From Niastella sp. OAS944 (lineage in GTDB: Bacteria > Bacteroidota > Bacteroidia > Chitinophagales > Chitinophagaceae): 64,000 nucleotides of DNA. A program made the translations under genes and the position numbers. The notes beneath the pieces were generated by a model. The model worked only from the letters and a program-made list of their open reading frames with translations, did not search any database and was not told the origin of the DNA. Below, piece by piece: positions 18,776 through 26,063 of this stretch (its first letter is position 1; each line of letters opens with the position of its first letter). The DNA is taken from assembly GCA_024809215.1 (NCBI GenBank), contig JANUBW010000005.1:186001-250000 (forward strand), read 5' to 3'.

Positions 18776-20044
18776 TTATTTTTTTGCCGGCTGCCAGGCT
18801 TTTCCGTTCACCTTCACATTTTTGAAGTTCAGGTTTTCTACTTTACCAACTTTGAAATCGGTGCTTTTTAATTGTACATCAACATTTGAAACCTGTATGT
18901 TATCAATGGTAGTTTGGTCATGACCGGTGAGCTCGCCAAAGGAATCAGCGGTACCTTTTATATTGGATATTTTAATATTACGTACCACAGCTTTGGGTGG
19001 CGCCTCACCTTTCAGGTCGAAATACTGGGTCCAGGGCGACACTTTAAAAATTACACCACCATCTACCAGGGTAATATCGCTCATGGTTACATCTTCATAT
19101 TGTTGCGGTGTATCGGGACGAAGCTTTAGTCTTAACACCGTTGGGCCAAGCGTGGTACAACGTTTAACATCTACATGGCGAACAATGGTGGCCTCACTGC
19201 CAAAGGTTACAATACCACCGCCTGCTTCGAATATGCAATCACTGATCTGGATGTTCTCAACAGGCGGACTATCCTGATCTTGTAAGGCAAAGGGGCCTTT
19301 AGAGCCCTTTAACGCGATACAATCGTCGCCAACGGAGAAAAAGCAATAGCGAATGGCAATGTCTTTTCCACTGTCGATATCGATACCATCAGAGCTTGGT
19401 GCATGATGGTAAGGTTTGGGGCCATCCGGCGCCTGAAACCGGCAATACTCTACGATCACATTCTGGCACCGGTAAAGATGCAGGTTCCAGAAACCTGAAT
19501 TTAAAAAGGTAACACCGCTTATTTGTACATCCTTTGAATTTTGAATAAAGGCCAGTCGCGGACGTTCAACGTTTAAGTTGGTCGTTTTTTTATCAGCATT
19601 CCGCCTGTTATAGAATTCTTTCCAAAAAGGTTCACCACTGCCATCGATGGTGCCTGAGCCGCTGATGCGTAAATGGTGAACACCATCACCATTGATCAAT
19701 GCCGTGCGCCAAGGTTCAAAATGGCCTTCAATACGGGTGTTTAATTTGGGATAGTCGTTTATGTCGGTAGAACCTTTAAGCACGGCGCCACTCTCAAGTT
19801 CAATATTAACACCGGGTTTTAGAAAAAGGGCCCCGCTTATGAAAATACCTTTGGGAATAACAAGGGCGCCGCCGCCATTTTTTGCGCATTCATCAATGAC
19901 AGCCTGAATGGCTTTTGTATTGAGGGTTTTGCCATCACCTAAAGCGCCATGATCGGCTATATTGTAACGACGTCCAAGGTTCTTTGCTTCGACATTTGAT
20001 AATAACAAGAAGCCGAATACGGCAAGCAAAAGAGAATGATTCAT
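18776..20044 (-). CDS. Glycoside hydrolase family 28 (polygalacturonase-like)
   Basis: A 422-residue secreted right-handed beta-helix enzyme with a signal peptide ending VEA. The front half has the pectate-lyase-superfamily opening (YNIADHGALGDGKTLNTKAIQAVIDECAKNGGG). GH28 landmarks follow: SSDGIDIDSGKD (the NTDG-type motif), VGDDCIALK (the paired catalytic aspartates) and RLKLR (the RIK motif). The third family motif, usually GHG, reads GGGIVTFGSE, so the usual active-site histidine is absent. It is expected to hydrolyse polygalacturonan or a rhamnogalacturonan side linkage in the periplasm. The ATG at 20044 is preferred over a TTG six bases upstream. A perfect TAAATTTG lies on the minus strand at 20048-20055. 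Confidence 0.88.
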   Translation of the reverse strand: MNHSLLLAVFGFLLLSNVEAKNLGRRYNIADHGALGDGKTLNTKAIQAVIDECAKNGGGALVIPKGIFISGALFLKPGVNIELESGAVLKGSTDINDYPKLNTRIEGHFEPWRTALINGDGVHHLRISGSGTIDGSGEPFWKEFYNRRNADKKTTNLNVERPRLAFIQNSKDVQISGVTFLNSGFWNLHLYRCQNVIVEYCRFQAPDGPKPYHHAPSSDGIDIDSGKDIAIRYCFFSVGDDCIALKGSKGPFALQDQDSPPVENIQISDCIFEAGGGIVTFGSEATIVRHVDVKRCTTLGPTVLRLKLRPDTPQQYEDVTMSDITLVDGGVIFKVSPWTQYFDLKGEAPPKAVVRNIKISNIKGTADSFGELTGHDQTTIDNIQVSNVDVQLKSTDFKVGKVENLNFKNVKVNGKAWQPAKK

Positions 20045-20047
20045 TGT

Positions 20048-20055
20048 CAAATTTA
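20048..20055 (-). promoter_or_regulatory. -7-like element directly before the GH28 start
   Basis: On the minus strand this is TAAATTTG, matching TAnnTTTG, ending only 3 bp before the ATG. No good -33 TTG lies at the right distance, so this is tentative. Confidence 0.3.
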
Positions 20056-20155
20056 CAAATATTTAAATTGGTAATTTTAGCAGACTGGTTTGTTGATCTT
20101 TAAGTTGCAGGCGCTGACATTTTTTTATATTTTACCCCCGATAATTGAAAAAACA

Positions 20156-20983
20156 ATGAACCTGTATTGTAGAAGTATTCTCCTGGCGGCTATACTTTTT
20201 TCCGTGTTTACGGGCGTAGCGCAAAAAAGATCTGCTGTCAACCATGATAGACCACAGAAGATTGTAAGATCGGAATTTGATAAACTTGTTGATACCTCTA
20301 TCGTTTTACTCAAAAACAAAAAGCTTTCAGATATTTCAGACACTGAACATATCAATATCATGATGTGCCTTAATACCATGTTTTTGGCTCATGATCATTT
20401 TAGCGGTAAACCAATTTATAAGGGCGGACGATATGACAGGCTTGTAGATGTTATACGGGAAAAAGATTATACAGGTGGTATTACCAGGGTATATCAGTAT
20501 TCATACAACAGGGGAATGGGATATTATTTTCCAAAACTCGATATCGAACTTTATGGCACCCCACACTTGTATGCCTGTTTTTCAGTTGAGGAAGACTTTA
20601 TACCCCGACAGAATGCAGTGGAGCTTTTCAATAAATACAAGCAGGTTATTGAATGGAAAAAAGAGGTTATTGTAGATAACCCCACTCCTATCTTTGGTGA
20701 TATAAATGGAGATGGTAAGGAAGATTGTATTATTTCTTATGTTATGACATCCAAAGCCGGTGGAAATGCGATCGTAGGGCACGATGCCATCATTTACGTG
20801 AATACCGGAACGTCTATGAAAATGACAGGCAGCTTTCCTTCATTTAATTTTTGCTATACGCTACATCACATCAAAAACCAGGTGATCTACGCAACAGAAT
20901 ATGAATGCCAGCCGCCCTATAATACGGTTTCACAGGAAAGGAAATTCAGCTATGCCGAGGGAGAGATCAAACTTATTAATTAG
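20156..20983 (+). CDS. Secreted hypothetical protein with calcium-binding-like loop
   Basis: A 275-residue protein with a cleavable signal peptide (MNLYCRSILLAAILFSVFTGVAQ). Near residue 180 it has DINGDGKEDCIISYV, the EF-hand-like loop seen in FG-GAP and dockerin-type proteins, inside a beta-rich C-terminal half. The N-terminal half is helical. No catalytic motif was found and the family is not recognised. The ATG at 20156 begins the signal peptide; an earlier in-frame ATG would put 22 unrelated residues in front. It is divergent from the GH28 gene. No terminator is seen before the next gene, which starts 72 bp on. Confidence 0.75.
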   Translation: MNLYCRSILLAAILFSVFTGVAQKRSAVNHDRPQKIVRSEFDKLVDTSIVLLKNKKLSDISDTEHINIMMCLNTMFLAHDHFSGKPIYKGGRYDRLVDVIREKDYTGGITRVYQYSYNRGMGYYFPKLDIELYGTPHLYACFSVEEDFIPRQNAVELFNKYKQVIEWKKEVIVDNPTPIFGDINGDGKEDCIISYVMTSKAGGNAIVGHDAIIYVNTGTSMKMTGSFPSFNFCYTLHHIKNQVIYATEYECQPPYNTVSQERKFSYAEGEIKLIN

Positions 20984-21055
20984 CATTTAAAAAAGCAACG
21001 TTATTGATCTTTTATCTGTCAGATAGTTTTTCATTTTGTGTTAAATCCTGTAGCC

Positions 21056-21901
21056 ATGTTAAAGCGGATACCCATTTTCTTTTTATCGTTAATTATTGCA
21101 TTTAATACCTACGCCCAAAGATCATCTAAATGGGGTATTGAAATACGGCCTTTCTTTTACACTGACAATTATGGAATAGAAACGTATAACTGGCCACATT
21201 TGTTTGCCGACGGATATGCACCGCTTGTAGATAAAAATAACCTGGAATTTGGTAACGGGCCCAAAGGAGGTTCATTTAGCATAGGCATCGACGGTGCCGG
21301 CGCAAGGCTTGATGTAGTAAGGCATCTGTTTCCGATTGCAGGCAGTGATAATAATCGGGTAGACTTGTCGCTGGGAGTAGGATATAAAAGTTATAAAACT
21401 AAAAAGTATTTTTCTCCGCAATACTACTACCCAAAAGATACAACCATCAGGTATCAGTATAATGACCTAAGGTTGCGGTATAACCAGCGGTATGCCGATT
21501 TGCAAACCAGGGCTATTTATAAAATAATGGGCGCCAAAAGCAATACCGGATTTTATTTTGGTTTTGCGCTTCAAATGTCTTTGGCATTGGGAGGAAACAT
21601 ACATGAAGAGTTTCGCAACGTGGAAGAGTGGTGGAACCCGCCCCCGGCCAGTGTTGGCTGGTCATCTACCGATCATGGGTTCAGTTATAATAATGCACCG
21701 GCAAAGAAGATCAATTATTTTTCCTGGAGCATTCCTGTTGGGGTTATTACAAAGGTTTCTGATCATATATCGCTGTTGCCAGAATTCAGTTACACGCATA
21801 ATACCAATAGAAAGTATTATTACCCTGATAACTACGAGGGCAAAAGAAAATCCTTTTCACAAGGCTGTTATATATCTTTTGCGGTGAGGTATGATTTTTA
21901 A
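21056..21901 (+). CDS. Outer-membrane beta-barrel protein, unknown
   Basis: A 281-residue protein with signal peptide MLKRIPIFFLSLIIAFNTYAQ. The mature chain is rich in aromatic residues with alternating hydrophobic strands and ends in F (SFAVRYDF), the classic outer-membrane beta-barrel C-terminus. Strands such as VDLSLGVGYKSY, TGFYFGFALQMSLALGG and ISLLPEFSYTHNT support a small barrel of roughly 8-12 strands. The ATG at 21056 starts the signal peptide; an ATG 18 bp upstream is possible but less likely. The function is unknown. Confidence 0.78.
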   Translation: MLKRIPIFFLSLIIAFNTYAQRSSKWGIEIRPFFYTDNYGIETYNWPHLFADGYAPLVDKNNLEFGNGPKGGSFSIGIDGAGARLDVVRHLFPIAGSDNNRVDLSLGVGYKSYKTKKYFSPQYYYPKDTTIRYQYNDLRLRYNQRYADLQTRAIYKIMGAKSNTGFYFGFALQMSLALGGNIHEEFRNVEEWWNPPPASVGWSSTDHGFSYNNAPAKKINYFSWSIPVGVITKVSDHISLLPEFSYTHNTNRKYYYPDNYEGKRKSFSQGCYISFAVRYDF

Positions 21902-22056
21902 GATAGTTAGCTAATTAAATCCTTTTCTTTCAGAAAATCGAATATTTGCTTATGTAATAAAAAGGAAAGTAAAAAACAATATGGCGGAGGCATAAAGACC
22001 TTTTTTCATAATGATGGTGCATAACACAATATACGGTTTTAATGTATTTTCGCCGT

Positions 22057-22560
22057 ATGATCGTAGCAATTGATGTACACTACAAGGAAAACACGGCCAA
22101 AGCGGTAGGCGCGCTTATACAAAACTGGGGCGATGCTGCAGCTGTTCAACATGTGATCAAATACATTGATTCTGTTGCAGAATACGAACCCGGCGCTTTT
22201 TACAAACGGGAATTGCCCTGTATACTGGAAGTGTTACATCAGATTGACCTCTCCTCTGTAACCTATATTGTTGTTGATGGGTTTGTGGTGCTCGATGATT
22301 TGGGTAAACCCGGATTAGGCGCTTATGTTTATGAGAGTATAAACCACAAGGTGCCGGTTATTGGGGTGGCGAAAAGCAATTTTCACCAGAACCTCAAAAA
22401 TGTGATACCTGTTTTGCGTGGCGAAAGTAACAACCCTTTATACGTAACTGCTGTTGGCGTTGACCTGCAACAGGCTGCCGAATTTGTTAAAAATATGCAT
22501 GGTGAATTCAGGCTGCCAACTGTGTTAAAGGAGATGGATAGAATTACTAAAGAAGAATGA
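22057..22560 (+). CDS. Short endonuclease V family protein
   Basis: A 167-residue protein matching the endonuclease V core, which nicks DNA (or RNA) 3' of deaminated bases such as inosine. Visible active-site positions are Asp6 (AIDVHY), Glu52 (YKRELPCILEVL), Asp74 (VVDGFV) and Lys106 (PVIGVAK), followed by NPLYVTAVG. It is clearly shorter than E. coli Nfi (223 residues): the N-terminal extension is missing, and the PYIP strand-separating wedge region reads YEPGAFYKRE instead. The start at 22057 (MIVAIDV) is preferred because it begins the first core strand and follows TATTTTCG (a -7-like element); an ATG 15 bp upstream is possible. Confidence 0.85.
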   Translation: MIVAIDVHYKENTAKAVGALIQNWGDAAAVQHVIKYIDSVAEYEPGAFYKRELPCILEVLHQIDLSSVTYIVVDGFVVLDDLGKPGLGAYVYESINHKVPVIGVAKSNFHQNLKNVIPVLRGESNNPLYVTAVGVDLQQAAEFVKNMHGEFRLPTVLKEMDRITKEE

Positions 22561-22571
22561 TCTCGCGTCCT

Positions 22572-23498
22572 TTATTTTATTACAATTGATCTTACACTTA
22601 AACTAAACCCACTAAAGCAACCGATAACATTCTCCCCTTCTATTGTATTCAAAAGTTTAACGGGTGTTGAAAAGGGGCCGCCGTTCGATCTTGCTTTATT
22701 GAAACTGTCCCAGAAATTATACACTTTTCTTTCAACGCCGGCCATAAAATAGCTTACGGAGTCTGTTAACAGAAACCCATAGGAATGGGTAAGGTGAATA
22801 TACTCACCGTTCACCAGTTCATCACTACCGGTAATAAACCTGTTTGAGCCTAGTCCACCCCAGCCAAAGTTATCTTTGTCGTATCCATGGCGCCAGTAAT
22901 GTAATATTGTATTTCCAATGGTGTCCGGGTCTTTATAATGGACCGTAATGCGTGCTTTCTCTAAAGTAGAGTCGCCATCATCATCCAAATAATGAAAGCC
23001 ACTTGTAAGGCTGTCTACCGGCACTACGGGCAATAACTGCGTAATGGCCGAGTAGTGTTTGCCCTCTGCATCGATCTCAAGCAGGTAATGTTTTCCCGGT
23101 GTGCCTATTAACGCTCTGTTTAATTGGTTGCGCGATATCATGCTATCGAAGTAAACACCGGGCAACATGGCATTGCCAAATTGTGGCAGCTTGCCTTCAA
23201 TTAACCGTTTCTTTGTAGCCGTGTTCCAGTTATATACATTATTAGCCTCCAACGTGCCTTCTGTAATAGTAACTGTGGCGCCGGTTACCGGAATATTTTC
23301 AAACCCATTATCATAATACCCCTGGCTGCGGCCAAGTATAACGTAATTATACAGCGGCAATTCGTTGTTGATGTATGCCTCCACTATAAGTTGCGGCACA
23401 TTATCTTCCAGCTTTATATCAAAGTTCCGTTCACACGACATAAACATCACTATCAGTGCTGTTATAAAAGTGAAACGATATATATTGACTGTTCTCAT
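22572..23498 (-). CDS. DUF4249 lipoprotein, TonB-receptor partner
   Basis: A 308-residue lipoprotein with lipobox FMSC after a hydrophobic signal. The opening of the mature chain (VPQLIVEAYINNELPLYNYVILGRSQGY...IPVTGATVTITEG) is diagnostic of DUF4249, a family almost always encoded directly next to a TonB-dependent receptor in Bacteroidota. It starts only 3 bp after the receptor stop, so the pair is one operon, and the protein is expected to sit on the outer membrane with the receptor. The ligand is unknown. Confidence 0.9.
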   Translation of the reverse strand: MRTVNIYRFTFITALIVMFMSCERNFDIKLEDNVPQLIVEAYINNELPLYNYVILGRSQGYYDNGFENIPVTGATVTITEGTLEANNVYNWNTATKKRLIEGKLPQFGNAMLPGVYFDSMISRNQLNRALIGTPGKHYLLEIDAEGKHYSAITQLLPVVPVDSLTSGFHYLDDDGDSTLEKARITVHYKDPDTIGNTILHYWRHGYDKDNFGWGGLGSNRFITGSDELVNGEYIHLTHSYGFLLTDSVSYFMAGVERKVYNFWDSFNKARSNGGPFSTPVKLLNTIEGENVIGCFSGFSLSVRSIVIK

Positions 23499-23501
23499 AG
23501 T

Positions 23502-25889
23502 TTAAAATTTGAAATTCCACGTTACTCCAGGCAGCACCGGAAAAAGAAATACCTGTTTTCCCTGTACCTTTCGTTCGTCCTCATCAACATCTATATATAT
23601 GAAGTATGGGTTTCGCCGGTTATAAACATTATACAAACTAAAAACCCAATTGCTCTTAAACCGTTTGTTGCTATTGGGTTTATGCGTATAGGTAAACGCA
23701 AGGTCCATGCGATGATAGGCAGGCATGCGATAGTCGTTGATCTTGTTGTATTGACTGATATTGGTAAAGATGGGTTGTTTTTTATCACTATCGTAACCCA
23801 GGTTATACAAGAACCGGCCGGTGGGCATGGTTAGGGCATTACCGGTGCCATATACAAAAACGGCTGCCGCTTCCCATTTTTGACTTAAACGATAATTGGC
23901 CACAACGCTTACATCGTGCGTACGATCGTACCGGTAAGGAAATGACTTGCCTTCATTCATCTGGGGGAATGTTCTTTCGGCCCTGCTCAGGGTATAACCG
24001 ATCCAGCCATTGAGCCTGCCGGTTTTCTTTTGGAAGAATAGTTCCAGTCCATAAGCTTTACCGGTGCCAAAGATCATTTCACCTTCAAGGTTCTGGTTCA
24101 ATAACAGCCTGGCCCCGGGTTTAAATTCCAGTTGGTTGCTCATGGTTTTGTAATAAGCCTCGGCGCTTATTTCGTATTGGCTATTGCGAAAGCTTTTGAA
24201 ATAGCCGGCGGCTATTTGATCTGCTTTGCCAGGTTGTATCAACCGGCTTGCAGGCACCCACAGGTCGCTGGGAAAAGTAGCCGCACTGGTGGTTGCCAGG
24301 TGCAGATACTGTATAGTACGCGTATACGATAGTTTAACGCTGGCTGCATTGGGCAGTTTATACAGCAGGTTTACCCTGGGTTCCGGGTATTTAAAACGGG
24401 CAATACTCTGGCCTCTTTTGTAATATTCTGTTTCACCGGTTGGTGAACCATCGGCGCCATATATAACCCGCTCTGTGGGGCCAATCTGATTAAAATAACT
24501 ATACCGCAATCCTGCAACCAGGTTCAGTTTAGTAGTTATGTCGATATCTGTGCTTATATAACCTGCCGCTTCGCGTGCATACTGATCATGGATCTGGGTC
24601 TGAAATTCCTGTACACCTGCGGTGGAACTTCCGGCTCCGGGTCTGAAGATGTGCCAGGTATACTGAAAACCGGTTTTCCATTTTACCCAGTTAGTTGGGG
24701 TATAGGTCCAGTCGTTTTTAATGGAGTGGTCGGTAAGGCCCGAAGAGAAAACAAATCCATTGGTGCCAAATATTACGCGGCTGTTCAAATTGAAATCATT
24801 GCGCACGAGTGATAATTCCTGTTTCCATTTTTTATCTACCTGTTGTTTCCAGGTAAGTCCCAAAATGGTATTTCCCCAAATGGCATTGAATTCGCGGGCC
24901 GGGCCGTCATTGTCATCATCGGCAAATGTGAAATTGTCTTTACCGGTATAAAAAGTGAGATAAAGCGTGTTGTTATTATTGATGATAAAGTCGGCCTTGG
25001 CGTTTATGTCGTAGAAGTAATAGCCGTTTTTACCAATACTATCGGGCGCAATTAATTTGGCTACCTGGTCAATATAGGTACGGCGCGCGCTTATAACAAA
25101 TGATGATCTTTTTTTTATCAACGGCCCTTCAACCGAAAGCCGGGAAGAAATAAGCCCTACACCGCCGCCAATTTTGAGTGAGTCTTTATTGCCCTCACGG
25201 CTATTGACGGAAATGACGCTGCTTAAACGGCCGCCATATTCAGCGGGCATACCACCTTTTATTACTTCGATGTTTTTTACTGCATCGCCATTAAATACGC
25301 TAAAGAAACCGAGCAGGTGATTGGGATTGTACACCGGAATACCGTCGAGCAAAACGAGGTTCTGATCGGGCCCGCCGCCGCGAACATAGATGCCGGCGCT
25401 TGCTTCGCCCCCATTTTTTATACCAGGTAATAATGTGATCGTTTTTATGGGGTCCACTTCACCTAGGATCATTGGTAATTTCTGTATTTGGGACATTTCC
25501 AAACTGTGGACGCTCATCTGATTCCGTAAAACATTGCGATTGGCGGTAACAAAAACATTCTGTAATAAACTTTCCCGCCCTTTTAGTAGAATTTGAAAAG
25601 TAGTATCATGATTGATGGTAACCTGCTGTGTGGTAGAGTAATGTCCTACAGCGCTTGCCACAATGCGATATTTTCCTTTTGGCAAAGTTGTAAAAAAGGA
25701 GCCGGCAGAATCGGCCAGTTTTTCTTTTGTATTTATCCTAATGGTGGCATTTGCAACCGGAAGTTGCACACTATCAAGTACTTTAATTGTTACAACGTGA
25801 TCCTGGGCATGTATGGTACAGATTGATAACGCAAGAAACACCAACACCAAAACCAATTTTTTAATGCTATTTTCATTTGCCACTTTCAT
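23502..25889 (-). CDS. TonB-dependent outer-membrane receptor
   Basis: A 795-residue receptor. After the signal peptide (ending IHAQD) there is a carboxypeptidase-regulatory-like domain (residues about 30-115, VTIKVLDSVQLPVANATIRI). The plug follows, with LPMILGEVDPIKTITLLPGIKNGGEASAGIYVRGGGPDQNLVLLDGIPVYN and GRLSSVISV. The remainder is the barrel, ending in VTWNFKF with a terminal aromatic residue. It takes up an unknown ligand powered by TonB, with the DUF4249 lipoprotein as its likely surface partner. The ATG at 25889 is preferred to the adjoining GTG. The gene lies downstream of the rhamnosidase gene on the same strand but is separated from it by a terminator. Confidence 0.92.
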   Translation of the reverse strand: MKVANENSIKKLVLVLVFLALSICTIHAQDHVVTIKVLDSVQLPVANATIRINTKEKLADSAGSFFTTLPKGKYRIVASAVGHYSTTQQVTINHDTTFQILLKGRESLLQNVFVTANRNVLRNQMSVHSLEMSQIQKLPMILGEVDPIKTITLLPGIKNGGEASAGIYVRGGGPDQNLVLLDGIPVYNPNHLLGFFSVFNGDAVKNIEVIKGGMPAEYGGRLSSVISVNSREGNKDSLKIGGGVGLISSRLSVEGPLIKKRSSFVISARRTYIDQVAKLIAPDSIGKNGYYFYDINAKADFIINNNNTLYLTFYTGKDNFTFADDDNDGPAREFNAIWGNTILGLTWKQQVDKKWKQELSLVRNDFNLNSRVIFGTNGFVFSSGLTDHSIKNDWTYTPTNWVKWKTGFQYTWHIFRPGAGSSTAGVQEFQTQIHDQYAREAAGYISTDIDITTKLNLVAGLRYSYFNQIGPTERVIYGADGSPTGETEYYKRGQSIARFKYPEPRVNLLYKLPNAASVKLSYTRTIQYLHLATTSAATFPSDLWVPASRLIQPGKADQIAAGYFKSFRNSQYEISAEAYYKTMSNQLEFKPGARLLLNQNLEGEMIFGTGKAYGLELFFQKKTGRLNGWIGYTLSRAERTFPQMNEGKSFPYRYDRTHDVSVVANYRLSQKWEAAAVFVYGTGNALTMPTGRFLYNLGYDSDKKQPIFTNISQYNKINDYRMPAYHRMDLAFTYTHKPNSNKRFKSNWVFSLYNVYNRRNPYFIYIDVDEDERKVQGKQVFLFPVLPGVTWNFKF

Positions 25890-26000
25890 CACCGGTAAAT
25901 TAATATATATACTGTTAACTAGTTATTTTTTCCGCAGGAAAAAGCTTAACAGGTTTACGGTATTTCAAAGAAAAATGGATGGGTGGCCCATGAAAAAATC

Positions 26001-26041
26001 AACCCTGTCCATCCCGGTTTAACCTGGGACAGGACAGGGTT
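26001..26041 (-). terminator. Terminator of the rhamnosidase gene
   Basis: A long, slightly imperfect hairpin (AACCCTGTCC.ATCCCGG pairing with CCTGGGACAGGACAGGGTT). On the minus strand it is followed by GATTTTTTC, a T-run. Confidence 0.85.
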
Positions 26042-26063
26042 GCAAATCGTTGCATTTGTGCTA

